Part shown: piece after piece, positions 45,244-54,936 of the stretch
Numbering within the stretch: the stretch's first letter is position 1
Layout of the letters: every line of letters starts with the position of its first letter
Source: Aquimarina algiphila
GTDB taxonomy: Bacteria; Bacteroidota; Bacteroidia; Flavobacteriales; Flavobacteriaceae
Reading direction: 5' to 3'
DNA: 61,495 bases
NCBI RefSeq assembly: GCF_007489275.1
Contig: NZ_VLNR01000040.1
Span: 1-61,495 of the forward strand
Translations under genes and position numbers: made by a program
The notes under the pieces: generated by a model
The model's database searches: none
Told to the model about the DNA's origin: nothing
The model's input: the letters and a program-made list of their open reading frames with translations, nothing else

Positions 45244-46704
45244 CTAATTATTTACACGATACGTTTTACTTCTATTTGTAATGACTGAACAACTTATTCG
45301 CAATCTAGTAACACCTGAGATCTGAAGTACAGGATCTCCTGGAAGCCCGCCATATTCAACAATATATCCCTGGGCTTGATATGCTCCTCCCCCTCCTGTA
45401 ATAGGTAAGTCGTTCCATGAATTTTCAATACCAATAGTATTATCAGTTATATGAGCATAGTTTTCTTCTCCATTTGTCCCCGAACAACAATCATTAGGCT
45501 CATTATTATTCCAAAATGCAAATTCACCAGGAGCTACAGCTCCTGTTTGATTTCCATTCCAAAAAACTGTCCCTGCTTCTGGTCCTGTTTCCCAACGCCA
45601 TTCTCCTTCTCCTGTTCCAAAATTATCACTAGCACCAATCCATCCCGTTCCCGTTATTTGACTTCCTGCAAATGTTGCTTCTATAACACTAGTAAGGGTT
45701 GTTAAATATCCCTGAAGACCAAAAAATGTTCTTAGTGCTGCCTCATCTCTTGCATCGTCCCATCGAATGCCCAAAGAAGGAACAAATTCATAATAATGGC
45801 CAGTTTCTGGCAAAAACAAAGGAGAACCTAAAACCACAGAAAATTCGCGTAAACCAGTTACAACTGGAGGTGTAGAAGAAAACTCAACTGCTAAAACAGC
45901 AGCCTCAAACTCAGCCAAAGTAGTCGGACCTGTTAATGTTAATCTACCCTCGACAACATCCCAACTATCAGTAATATTTGGATGAACTCCTGTTAATGTC
46001 AATACATCTTGTCCATTTTGATATCCTGTAGAAACTTGTATAGTTACTTGGTCCAACTCTGTATCATCAACATCAGTAATACTAACTGTTTGTACTACAG
46101 GTATAGAATTTGTGGCGTTTGGACAAAAATGTTGATCTCCAGAAACTGTAATAACAGGTGCCATATTTACAAAAGTTTCTATTTGTAAATTATCTACAAA
46201 AAAACGATCATTTCCTTGATTCCAATCATTATTAGTATTGATAAATCGTATGGTGGTATTTGCTGAAATAAATCCTGAAATATCTTGAGTAAAAGTATCT
46301 GTTGTATTTACTCCATTTCCAAAACTAGCCAAGGTAGTAAAAGGAGCTCCTCCTGTACTTGATATTTGAACATCAATTGTCTCACCAGCTTCTAGACTAA
46401 ATGTTTCCCAATCAAAAGAAAGCGTAGCAGTGGCAGCACCAGTAAGATCAGCTGTTCGTTGAATTTGCTCATCTCCCGCAAATATAAAGCTAAACCGTAA
46501 TCTATTACCAGTAATCCTTATAAATCCACCAAATGGATCGTCATCGGTAGCAAAGGGCTCTATTTCTGCCCAATTGCCCGCCCAATTTGCAGTCCCATCA
46601 TTATTTGCATAAGAAACCGTACCGAAATTATCGATATACGTTTCCTGTGCTTCTAACAGAAATATAGTACTAAATAGTACTATTATGATTAGATAAGAAC
46701 GCAT
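45244..46704 (-). CDS. Secreted protein with C-type lectin domain
   Basis: An exported protein of 486 residues: signal peptide (1-19), a beta-sandwich domain (about 22-180; jelly-roll-like, ending FVDNLQIE), a cadherin-like domain (about 185-300), and a C-type-lectin-like domain (about 305-460) with WIGASDN, FAFWNNNEPND and SWNDLP. The lectin domain probably binds a carbohydrate with Ca2+. The C-terminus SCSVITNRSKTYRVNN resembles the sequence that normally precedes a T9SS type B sorting domain, yet the protein stops there. I chose the ATG at 46704 because it opens the signal peptide. Confidence 0.82.
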   Translation of the reverse strand: MRSYLIIIVLFSTIFLLEAQETYIDNFGTVSYANNDGTANWAGNWAEIEPFATDDDPFGGFIRITGNRLRFSFIFAGDEQIQRTADLTGAATATLSFDWETFSLEAGETIDVQISSTGGAPFTTLASFGNGVNTTDTFTQDISGFISANTTIRFINTNNDWNQGNDRFFVDNLQIETFVNMAPVITVSGDQHFCPNATNSIPVVQTVSITDVDDTELDQVTIQVSTGYQNGQDVLTLTGVHPNITDSWDVVEGRLTLTGPTTLAEFEAAVLAVEFSSTPPVVTGLREFSVVLGSPLFLPETGHYYEFVPSLGIRWDDARDEAALRTFFGLQGYLTTLTSVIEATFAGSQITGTGWIGASDNFGTGEGEWRWETGPEAGTVFWNGNQTGAVAPGEFAFWNNNEPNDCCSGTNGEENYAHITDNTIGIENSWNDLPITGGGGAYQAQGYIVEYGGLPGDPVLQISGVTRLRISCSVITNRSKTYRVNN

Positions 46705-46842
46705 AAGTAGGGGTTTGGGGTTTGTTAATACCACCACATCATCGATGTAATGCTCATAATAACCGATGAAAGTTAAGAATTCTTATCCACAAAAAGTAAT
46801 TAAACCACAAAAATCTTTTCTAAAACAGAATCTATTTCTATT

Positions 46843-46850
46843 TATCTTTG
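46843..46850 (+). promoter_or_regulatory. -7 box for the ABC-F gene
   Basis: TATCTTTG fits TAnnTTTG and is followed by CGTC, 22 bases before the GTG start. Confidence 0.5.
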
Positions 46851-46871
46851 CGTCAATTTTAAAATCAATAA

Positions 46872-48740
46872 GTGAATTACGTATCGGTAGAAAATATAGC
46901 TAAAGGATTTGGTGAACGTATTCTTTTTAAGAATATCTCTTTTGGAATTAATGAAGGGCAGAAAATTGGTTTTGTAGCCAAAAACGGAACAGGTAAAACG
47001 TCATTATTAGATATTGTTGCAGGAGATGAAGATCCTGATGAAGGACAAGTCGTATATCGTAAAAACCTAAAAGTGGCCTTCTTACCTCAAGAACCTAATC
47101 TGGACCCTAATCTTACTATTGAAGAAACTATTTTTGCTTCAGACAACGATATTCTCCAAGTGATTAATGCTTATGAAAAAGCATTACTAAACCCAGATGA
47201 TGTAGAAGGTTACCAGCAAGCTTTTGAACAAATGGATGCTATAAATGCCTGGGATTTTGAAACCCAATATAAACAGATACTTTTCAAACTTAAATTAGAA
47301 GATCTAAGTAAAAAAGTAAGCGAATTATCAGGTGGACAAAAAAAGAGGTTAGCCCTGGCTAATATTTTGTTAAGCAAACCTAATCTTCTATACCTAGATG
47401 AACCTACTAACCATTTGGACCTAGAAATGATAGAATGGCTAGAAGAATATTTCGCAAAAGAGAACTTTACATTATTCATGGTTACTCATGACCGCTATTT
47501 CCTAGAGAACGTATGTAACGAAATTTTAGAATTAGAAAATGGTCAATTATACAGCTATAAAGGAAATTATGCATACTACTTAGACAATAAAGAAGCTCGT
47601 GTTATTAACGAACAAATAAGTACGGATAAAGCAAAACAACTCTATAAAAAAGAACTGGATTGGATGCGACGTCAACCAAAAGCACGTACAACAAAATCAA
47701 AATCCAGAATTGATGACTTCTATGAAATCAAGGATAGAGCGCATAAACGCCGTAATGACCACGAAGTACAACTCGAGATTAATATGGAGCGAATGGGAAG
47801 TAAAATCCTGGAACTCCACAAAATATCCAAAAGTTTTGATAACAGAGTTCTCCTTGATAAATTCGAATACGTATTCAAAAAAGGAGAACGTATTGGTATA
47901 ATTGGTAAAAACGGAACCGGAAAATCTACTTTTCTAAATATGATTACAGGATCAATACTTCCTGATCATGGAAAAATAGTTAAAGGAGATACTATAAAAT
48001 TTGGATATTATACCCAAAGTGGTATATCAATTAAAGAAGGTCAAAAAGTAATTGATGTCATTCGAGAGTTTGGAGATTATATTCCTTTAAAAAAAGGAAG
48101 ACAAATTTCTGCTCAACAATTATTAGAACGTTTTCTTTTCGATCGTAAAAAGCAATATGACTTCGTAGAAAAGTTAAGTGGTGGTGAGCGTAAAAGATTA
48201 TATCTCTGCACTGTGCTGATTCAAAATCCTAACTTTTTAATTTTAGATGAACCTACCAACGACCTGGATATTGTAACTCTTAATGTCCTGGAAAACTTTT
48301 TATTAGATTTTCCTGGTTGTCTCATCGTTGTATCCCATGATCGTTATTTTATGGATAAAATCGTAGATCATTTGTTTGTTTTTAGAGGTAACGGTATCAT
48401 TCAGGATTTCCCAGGAAATTATACAGATTATCGTATCTATGAAAATAGTAAAGAACCAGAAGTAACAAAATCAGAAAATACCGAGGTAAAAGCAAAAAAC
48501 ACCTGGAAAAAAGATAACAAAGCAGCACTTTCTTATAACGAACAAAAAGAATTTAATAGAATTGAACGCGATCTTAAAAAATTAGAAATTCAAAAAAAGG
48601 AAATTGAAAATTTATTTGCTGAAGGAACGTTACCCGCAGAAAAGATTAATGAAGAATCATTGAAATTGAAAAACATTATTCAGCAAATAGAAGAAGGGGA
48701 AATGCGTTGGTTAGAACTTTCAGAAAAGATGGAAGGATAA
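46872..48740 (+). CDS. ABC-F family ATPase (Uup-like)
   Basis: A 622-residue cytoplasmic protein with two ATPase domains and no membrane part. Walker A KNGTGKTS and KNGTGKST; signatures LSGGQKKRLALA and LSGGERKRLYLC; Walker B YLDEPTNHLD and LDEPTNDLD. The interdomain linker is Arg/Lys-rich (RRQPKARTTKSKSRID) and the C-terminus forms a coiled coil, as in Uup, which acts on ribosomes or DNA. The start codon is GTG at 46872; the N-terminus fits the family. A -7 box lies 22 bases upstream. Confidence 0.92.
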   Translation: MNYVSVENIAKGFGERILFKNISFGINEGQKIGFVAKNGTGKTSLLDIVAGDEDPDEGQVVYRKNLKVAFLPQEPNLDPNLTIEETIFASDNDILQVINAYEKALLNPDDVEGYQQAFEQMDAINAWDFETQYKQILFKLKLEDLSKKVSELSGGQKKRLALANILLSKPNLLYLDEPTNHLDLEMIEWLEEYFAKENFTLFMVTHDRYFLENVCNEILELENGQLYSYKGNYAYYLDNKEARVINEQISTDKAKQLYKKELDWMRRQPKARTTKSKSRIDDFYEIKDRAHKRRNDHEVQLEINMERMGSKILELHKISKSFDNRVLLDKFEYVFKKGERIGIIGKNGTGKSTFLNMITGSILPDHGKIVKGDTIKFGYYTQSGISIKEGQKVIDVIREFGDYIPLKKGRQISAQQLLERFLFDRKKQYDFVEKLSGGERKRLYLCTVLIQNPNFLILDEPTNDLDIVTLNVLENFLLDFPGCLIVVSHDRYFMDKIVDHLFVFRGNGIIQDFPGNYTDYRIYENSKEPEVTKSENTEVKAKNTWKKDNKAALSYNEQKEFNRIERDLKKLEIQKKEIENLFAEGTLPAEKINEESLKLKNIIQQIEEGEMRWLELSEKMEG

Positions 48741-48783
48741 TATGAAAAATATAAATCTTAAATTATAAGGTTTTTGATTTAGA

Positions 48784-49353
48784 ATGTACTTTAAACTAAA
48801 AACATACCTCAGATACCTTTTAAAATCTACAAATCAACACGGAGTGCATTCTCCATTTGTATATACTCTGGTTACCAAATGTTTTTATGACAAAAAACAC
48901 AAATCACTATACCCGGCAATCAAATCTATTTATAAAAAAAACTGTATAAATGCTAACATAAGCTTCAAAAACCTGAAACTTATTGATCGATTAATCACAT
49001 ATTTAAACTATAAACAAATTGCTATACTTGAAAACACTTCTCCTCTTCCCTATCAAACATTATTATTAAACGATTCATTGTCCATATCAAAAGATATAAG
49101 TAAAAGCAATTATGATTTCATATATATGAATATAAAAGAATATAATAACCATAGTCTGGAAGTTATACTTTCAAACATTCATAATGATTCTTTGTTACTC
49201 ATTAATGGCATACATCTATCTTTACAAAACATATCTACCTGGGAGCAAATAAAGAATCACCCAAAAGTAACAGTAACTATAGATATTTTTGATCTGGGTT
49301 TTGTTTTTTTTAGAAGAGAGCAGGCTAAAGAACATTTTGTAATTAGAGCATAA
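48784..49353 (+). CDS. Methyltransferase-like protein with degenerate SAM site
   Basis: A 189-residue protein starting MYFKLKTYLRYLLKSTNQHGVHSPFVY, the N-terminus of a Bacteroidota group annotated as class I SAM-dependent methyltransferases. The glycine-rich SAM loop expected after the first strand is missing: AILENTSPLPYQTLLL stands in its place. It may no longer bind SAM, or act as a non-catalytic relative. It follows the ABC-F gene by 43 bases. Confidence 0.6.
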   Translation: MYFKLKTYLRYLLKSTNQHGVHSPFVYTLVTKCFYDKKHKSLYPAIKSIYKKNCINANISFKNLKLIDRLITYLNYKQIAILENTSPLPYQTLLLNDSLSISKDISKSNYDFIYMNIKEYNNHSLEVILSNIHNDSLLLINGIHLSLQNISTWEQIKNHPKVTVTIDIFDLGFVFFRREQAKEHFVIRA

Positions 49354-49456
49354 AAGGTTTTCTAATTGATATATAAATACCGAACTCATTTTCTTTTACT
49401 AGTTTTTCTATTTAATTTTATCATTCCTATAAATATTAGTTTATCGTCACCTATAT

Positions 49457-50503
49457 ATGAATTTCGACAGTCAGTTTTTATTCTTTTTTAGTGCAATTGG
49501 AGTTTTTAATAGTACACTTCTAGCTATATATTTTTTCTTTTATGCTAAGCCTAAACACATTTCTAATTATTTTCTGGGAACATTATTAACGGTATTAAGT
49601 ATTAGAATTTGGAAATCTATATTTTATTACTTTAATAGAGAGCTTTCTAAAATCTATCTTCAAATAGGGTTATCTGCATGTTTTCTTATCGGTCCTTCTT
49701 TATTTTTTTATTTGAAATCTATACTAAATCCTTCTTCAAAAAAGATCGACCATTCCTGGAAATATCACTTTCTTTTCTTGTTTATTATTATACTCGCTAT
49801 TGGTTATAGCTATCCTTATGAGGATTATCCTGACCTTTGGAGGTTCTATATTGTAAAAGTAATTTATTATCAATGGTTAGGATACATTTTAGCTTCAGGT
49901 TTTCTTTTAAGAAAAGTGATCAAAAAAATGTTTACAAAGCACAATAAATTAAACAGTGCAGAAATATGGATAACAAGTGTTTACTTTGGTAACCTCATCA
50001 TTTGGATTGCATATAAAACAGTATCATACACTTCATATATAGTAGGTGCGCTTTCATTTTCTTTTGTATTCTATTTATTACTTCTAATATTATTCTTCCG
50101 TAAAAAAAAATACGCTATTCTCTTTAGGGAACCGTCAAAGTATGCAGACAAAAAAATAGAAGAAGCTGAAGCCAAAAGACTTTTTGAAGTATTAGAAGAA
50201 ACAATGAAGTCCAAAAAACTATATAAAAACCCTAATCTTAAATTACCTGATCTGGCAAAACAAATTCATATACAAACACATCTTTTATCTCAGTTCATAA
50301 ATGATAATTTGAATAAAAGTTTTTCTTTATTTGTTAACGAATATCGAATACATGAAGCTAAAATATTATTATCAAATAAGGATAAATTTACTATAGAATC
50401 CATTGGTTATGAATGTGGCTTTAATTCTAAATCAACTTTTTATTCTACATTCAAAAAACTCACAGGCATGACCCCTACACAGTACAAATCTGCACAGTCT
50501 TAA
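49457..50503 (+). CDS. Membrane-bound AraC-family regulator
   Basis: A 348-residue protein: six or seven N-terminal membrane helices (about 1-215) followed by a cytoplasmic linker and an AraC-type DNA-binding domain (about 245-348) with IHEAKILLSNKDKFTIESIGYECGF and FKKLTGMTPTQYK. Such proteins sense a signal at the membrane and bind DNA directly. It precedes the NTF2/DJ-1 gene, a possible target. Confidence 0.88.
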   Translation: MNFDSQFLFFFSAIGVFNSTLLAIYFFFYAKPKHISNYFLGTLLTVLSIRIWKSIFYYFNRELSKIYLQIGLSACFLIGPSLFFYLKSILNPSSKKIDHSWKYHFLFLFIIILAIGYSYPYEDYPDLWRFYIVKVIYYQWLGYILASGFLLRKVIKKMFTKHNKLNSAEIWITSVYFGNLIIWIAYKTVSYTSYIVGALSFSFVFYLLLLILFFRKKKYAILFREPSKYADKKIEEAEAKRLFEVLEETMKSKKLYKNPNLKLPDLAKQIHIQTHLLSQFINDNLNKSFSLFVNEYRIHEAKILLSNKDKFTIESIGYECGFNSKSTFYSTFKKLTGMTPTQYKSAQS

Positions 50504-50633
50504 CTAGTAAACAAACCCTGTTTTTTTTATTTTCTAAGTCCAATATTATAAAACCGTACACCTGAATTATAAAATATTACTGATTTTATAACGATAGCCT
50601 ATACTATTGTGGTTCTTTCAAAAAAATAAAAAC

Positions 50634-51758
50634 ATGAAGAATCTTTTTTGCACAATAGCCTGCATAGCATTTTTTGGTACAACCCAAGCTCAATCTGAAG
50701 AAAAACTCATTGCTGACGCTTTGACTCATTATATAGAAGGAACTTCTTATAGAAGACCTGAACAAATAAGTAAAGCATTTTATAAAGATGCAAAGTTGTA
50801 TCTAAATAACAAAAATGATGAACTTTGGGTAGTACCCTCAAGTGAGTATATTAGTTGGTATGAAAAAGGAGAACAAAACAAATTTAGCGGAAGAACGGGA
50901 AGAATACTCAACATCGATCGAGAAAACGATATTGCCGTTGCCAAAGTAGAAATTTTAATTCCTGAGAGAGAACTACGTCTTACAGATCTTTTTTTAATGA
51001 AAAAATTAGAAGGATCATGGGTGATCATGAGTAAATCAGCTTCTAAAAGAACATTTGACAAAAATAATGCTGATCATATTTTATTCATTGTATCAAATGC
51101 TCATTTCTATGGAAACTCTAAACTTAACACAGGTAATAGTTTTTCTGAAATTGTTAATGCATATCACACCTTTCAGAAGGCTGGTTATACTATTGATTTT
51201 GTAAGTCCCGAAGGAGGCGCAATACCACTTGCATATATCAACACTTCTGATCAGTTACAAAAAGAATATTTATACAATAATGATTTTATGGCAGCATTAG
51301 AAAATACAAAAAAACCTGTACAAATAGATGCAAAAAACTATAAGGCTGTCTATTATGTTGGTGGTGGTAGCGCTATGTATGGCGTTCCAGAAAATAAGAA
51401 TATTCAGGAAATAGCAATGGAAATATATGAACAACATAACGGTATCATATCTTCTGTATGCCATGGGACTGCTGGAATTGTAAATTTAAAAACAAAAGAT
51501 GGAAAATATCTTGTGCAAGGAAAACGTGTTAATGGTTATCCAGACGGCTATGAAAATCCTAATAAAGAATACTATAAACAGTTTCCTTTTTTTATTCAAA
51601 AAACTATTGAAAAAAGAGGAGGAACATTTAAGTTTTCACCAAGAAATACACCTCATATAGAAGTTGATGGAAATCTTATTACAGGTCAGAATCATTTATC
51701 CTCAGAAATTGTTGCACAAAAAATCATAGAAGTATTATCCAGTAGAGATATTAAATAA
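50634..51758 (+). CDS. Exported NTF2-like / DJ-1-PfpI fusion protein
   Basis: A protein of 374 residues with a signal peptide (1-19, ending TQA-QS). Residues about 20-135 form an NTF2/SnoaL-like domain (lumazine-binding-type, no catalytic motif seen). Residues about 140-374 form a DJ-1/PfpI class I amidotransferase-like domain with the nucleophile elbow SSVCHGTAGI and the Hsp31-like YYVGGGSAMYGV. This combination in an exported protein suggests handling of reactive aldehydes or damaged small molecules outside the cytoplasm. I chose the ATG at 50634, the start of the signal peptide. The membrane AraC regulator upstream may control it. Confidence 0.82.
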   Translation: MKNLFCTIACIAFFGTTQAQSEEKLIADALTHYIEGTSYRRPEQISKAFYKDAKLYLNNKNDELWVVPSSEYISWYEKGEQNKFSGRTGRILNIDRENDIAVAKVEILIPERELRLTDLFLMKKLEGSWVIMSKSASKRTFDKNNADHILFIVSNAHFYGNSKLNTGNSFSEIVNAYHTFQKAGYTIDFVSPEGGAIPLAYINTSDQLQKEYLYNNDFMAALENTKKPVQIDAKNYKAVYYVGGGSAMYGVPENKNIQEIAMEIYEQHNGIISSVCHGTAGIVNLKTKDGKYLVQGKRVNGYPDGYENPNKEYYKQFPFFIQKTIEKRGGTFKFSPRNTPHIEVDGNLITGQNHLSSEIVAQKIIEVLSSRDIK

Positions 51759-51794
51759 GTGTATTGAAATTCATAAAGAGTCTCTTAAAAAGAA

Positions 51795-51822
51795 GCCCAA
51801 GCTATTTTATGATAGTTTGGGC
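51795..51822 (+). terminator. Hairpin after the NTF2/DJ-1 gene
   Basis: GCCCAAGCTA/TAGTTTGGGC with an 8-base loop (one G-T pair). It lacks a clear T-tract on the plus strand. Confidence 0.4.
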
Positions 51823-51885
51823 CTTACGAATTAAAAGGTATTAAACCTTAAATCAAATATAATTCTATATCATATACCATTAATA

Positions 51886-52482
51886 CTACCTAAACATTCT
51901 TGAAAATACAGTTCTACGTTTGTGGTATTGTAAGTCCTTTGGATCATACGTGCTTTTCTCTTCGGGTAAACAAATTTCTTCTATATATTCACCATAGGTC
52001 ATATTTTTTTCTTCGAGAAAACCAATCAAATATTTTTCTGCCGTTTCGACACCGCTTGCCTGCTCTATTGATAATAGTTTTTTATACAGACTATCTATTG
52101 CTGTTATTGTATCTCTAGGTGGAGCTTTTCTTCTTGCAAAAAATGAAGCTATTTGCCCTTCATCATCTACTTTTACATCAAAATCGGTAATCACCCAATA
52201 ATACCTTCCATCTTTTGCTAAATTTTTCACTAAAGCATGTATATTTTTCTTTGCTAATAAATGTTCCCATAACCATTTAAAAATCACTTTAGGCATATCG
52301 GGGTGACGTATCACGTTATGAGGCTGACCAATTAGTTCTTGTTCTTCATATCCACAAATTTGCATGAAATAGTCATTCGCGTATTCTATAATTCCTTTAG
52401 GATTGGTTTTACTCATTATAGTTTCATTAGGATCTAAGGCAATTTCTACATTGATAGGCTCAGGGCGTTTAAGTGCTTTCAT
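51886..52482 (-). CDS. PAS-domain protein (Aer-like)
   Basis: A 198-residue cytoplasmic protein with a single N-terminal PAS domain (about 20-125) of the Aer type: KGIIEYANDYFMQICGYEEQELIG followed by NVIRHPDMPK, a pattern seen in PAS domains that bind FAD and sense redox state. There is no kinase or methyl-accepting domain; the remaining 70 residues are helical. It is likely a stand-alone signalling protein with an unknown partner. A -7 box lies at 52510-52517. Confidence 0.85.
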   Translation of the reverse strand: MKALKRPEPINVEIALDPNETIMSKTNPKGIIEYANDYFMQICGYEEQELIGQPHNVIRHPDMPKVIFKWLWEHLLAKKNIHALVKNLAKDGRYYWVITDFDVKVDDEGQIASFFARRKAPPRDTITAIDSLYKKLLSIEQASGVETAEKYLIGFLEEKNMTYGEYIEEICLPEEKSTYDPKDLQYHKRRTVFSRMFR

Positions 52483-52509
52483 ATTTATTTATGTTAGTTA
52501 TGTTTTGCG

Positions 52510-52517
52510 CAAAACTA
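52510..52517 (-). promoter_or_regulatory. -7 box for the PAS-protein gene
   Basis: TAGTTTTG on the minus strand fits TAnnTTTG and continues into GCGCAAAA. The start codon is 28 bases downstream. Confidence 0.45.
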
Positions 52518-52725
52518 ATTTTAAGCTTCACCATGAAAAATGACAAAAATCATATTAATAATCAGAAAATAAAGGGCTATCAGGTTTTAACTCAGCTTTA
52601 ACGCTAAGCCTATGCTTAAATCTTATCAGAAGCGAGAATATTTTGCACTTCATCATGTAACAACTTTTTACCTACTGCGTCATATAGTCTAAAATTGTAT
52701 CTTAACCATTTGTAAATAATACTAC

Positions 52726-53412
52726 ATGGGAAATGTCATAGAAATCAGAGGAATTATAAGAAACTTTCAACTGGGTCAAGAAACTGTATATGTATTAAAA
52801 GGCATTGACCTGGATATTGCACGTGGAGAATACCTAGCAATTATGGGGCCATCAGGCTCTGGTAAATCTACTCTTATGAATCTTTTGGGATGTCTGGACA
52901 CGCCGACCGATGGCACTTATAACTTAAATGGAAATGATGTTAGCCAAATGACAGATAATGAATTGGCAGATATCCGAAACCGGGAAATTGGTTTTGTTTT
53001 TCAGACATTTAATTTACTTCCTCGAACTACTGCTCTTGATAATGTTGCGCTGCCCATGGTATATGCCGGCTCTTCTAAAAAAGATAGAATAGTAAGAGCA
53101 GAAGAAGTATTGACAGATGTTGGACTCTCTGATCGTATGGATCACAAACCTAATCAATTATCAGGAGGGCAAAGACAACGTGTCGCTGTTGGACGGGCAT
53201 TAGTTAATAAACCCTCTATAATATTAGCAGATGAACCTACCGGTAACTTAGACTCTAAAACTTCATTAGAGATTATGCAGCTTTTTGACGATATCCATGC
53301 TGCAGGCAACACCGTTATTCTAGTAACTCACGAGGAAGAAGTTGCAGCACACGCACATCGAGTAATTCGTTTGCGAGATGGTATGATCGAAAGTGATGTT
53401 AGAAATAAATAG
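52726..53412 (+). CDS. ABC transporter ATP-binding protein (MacB/LolD type)
   Basis: A 228-residue ATPase with Walker A GPSGSGKST, signature LSGGQRQRVAVGRAL, Walker B ILADEPTGNLD and H-loop VTHE. It belongs to the MacB/LolD group that powers lipoprotein release or efflux. The membrane partner is not in this window. It shares the strand with the symporter gene 66 bases downstream. Confidence 0.92.
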   Translation: MGNVIEIRGIIRNFQLGQETVYVLKGIDLDIARGEYLAIMGPSGSGKSTLMNLLGCLDTPTDGTYNLNGNDVSQMTDNELADIRNREIGFVFQTFNLLPRTTALDNVALPMVYAGSSKKDRIVRAEEVLTDVGLSDRMDHKPNQLSGGQRQRVAVGRALVNKPSIILADEPTGNLDSKTSLEIMQLFDDIHAAGNTVILVTHEEEVAAHAHRVIRLRDGMIESDVRNK

Positions 53413-53478
53413 TTTTAAATTTATACTCTAGGGTTTCTGGTTAATTTGTATTTTGGGAATCATTTTTAACCGAAATTC

Positions 53479-54936
53479 ATGCAACCTTTACACATTCTAC
53501 TCCTTATTGCGGCTTATTTTGGGGTCCTCCTTCTTATCTCATATTTTACAGGGAAAAATTCAGGAAATGATGCTTTCTTTAAAGCCAATAGACAATCACC
53601 ATGGTATATTGTTGCTTTTGGAATGATCGGAGCCTCCCTAAGCGGAGTAACCTTTATTTCTGTACCTGGATGGGTAGAAGCTTCACAATTTGGCTATATG
53701 CAGGTGGTTTTGGGGTATTTATTTGGGTATTTTGTCATTGCATACATATTGATGCCAATATATTATAGATTAAATGTAACCTCAATATATCAATATTTAG
53801 AACAGAGATTTGGTATTGTAAGTTATAAAACCGGAGCATTTTTCTTTTTTATCTCCAGAGTCCTAGGGGCATCTTTCAGGCTATATCTTGTAGCTATAGT
53901 GCTGCAAAAATATATCTTTGATGAATGGAATATACCTTTTGAAATCACTGTAATACTTTCTATCATTCTTATCTGGATCTATACGTTTAGAGGTGGAATT
54001 AAAACCATAGTCTGGACGGATACTTTGCAAACATTATTCATGTTGATAGCTGTTGGAATGGCTATTTTTTACATCAATGATAAAATTGGGTGGTCTTTTT
54101 CAGAATTTTTAAACTCTGACGAATTAGACAACTATAATAAAATATTTTTCTTAGATAATTTTCTGGCAAAAGGGCATTTTTTAAAATCGTTTATAGGCGG
54201 TATGTTTATTACTATCTGTATGACTGGATTAGATCAGGATATGATGCAAAAAAACCTTACTTGTCGTAATTTAAAAGAAGCTCAGAAAAATATGGTTTCC
54301 TTTAGTCTGGTTTTAATAGTAGTTAATTTTATTTTTCTTCTTTTAGGTGCTCTGTTATTTATTTATTCAGATCAATTTGATGTAAGTACCCCCCTAATGG
54401 ATGGAAAAGCCAAAACAGACTTGTTATTCCCAGAAATAGCTATAAATGGAGGATTGGGAATTATATTAGCTATATCATTCATTCTTGGCTTGGTAGCAGC
54501 AGCTTATAGTAGTGCAGATAGTGCACTAACTTCATTGACCACATCATTTTGTGTAGATTTTCTAAACATCGAGAAAAAAGACAAAGAGTTACAAACCGGA
54601 ATTCGTAAAAGGACTCACGTTGGTATGAGTATACTATTGATTTTGGTCATTATTGTTTTTAAACATGTACTTACAGAAAATGTTATAAGTAACTTATTAA
54701 CCGTAGCAACCTATACTTATGGACCTCTGTTAGGTTTATTTTCTTTTGGGATTTTTACAAAATATAAAATCCATGACCAATATAGCTGGATAGTAGCCTT
54801 AGCTTCAGTTTTGATTATAATCGGAATATCTAATATTCCTCCCGAATTAATTGGAGGATATGAAATAGGTTATGAATTACTACCTCTTAATGGTCTAATT
54901 ACATTTTTTGGATTAATATTGATTCGTAGAAAGTAA
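53479..54936 (+). CDS. Sodium:solute symporter (SSS family)
   Basis: A 485-residue inner-membrane transporter with about 13 membrane helices. Family patterns: GMIGASLSGVTFISVPGWV near the N-terminus (first sodium-binding helix) and AAAYSSADSALTSLTTSF near residue 345. It couples Na+ influx to uptake of a sugar, amino acid or other small solute; which one cannot be told. Its 3' end overlaps the convergent CoA-binding gene by 24 bases. Confidence 0.92.
   Translation: MQPLHILLLIAAYFGVLLLISYFTGKNSGNDAFFKANRQSPWYIVAFGMIGASLSGVTFISVPGWVEASQFGYMQVVLGYLFGYFVIAYILMPIYYRLNVTSIYQYLEQRFGIVSYKTGAFFFFISRVLGASFRLYLVAIVLQKYIFDEWNIPFEITVILSIILIWIYTFRGGIKTIVWTDTLQTLFMLIAVGMAIFYINDKIGWSFSEFLNSDELDNYNKIFFLDNFLAKGHFLKSFIGGMFITICMTGLDQDMMQKNLTCRNLKEAQKNMVSFSLVLIVVNFIFLLLGALLFIYSDQFDVSTPLMDGKAKTDLLFPEIAINGGLGIILAISFILGLVAAAYSSADSALTSLTTSFCVDFLNIEKKDKELQTGIRKRTHVGMSILLILVIIVFKHVLTENVISNLLTVATYTYGPLLGLFSFGIFTKYKIHDQYSWIVALASVLIIIGISNIPPELIGGYEIGYELLPLNGLITFFGLILIRRK

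Noticed and set aside
20864..52514. The palindrome TTTTGCGCAAAA upstream of both pyrD (20864-20875) and the PAS gene (52503-52514) as a shared operator
   Set aside because: In both places it overlaps the -7 box TAnnTTTG and the expected start point, so promoter consensus plus chance explains it. A genome-wide count would be needed to revive the idea.
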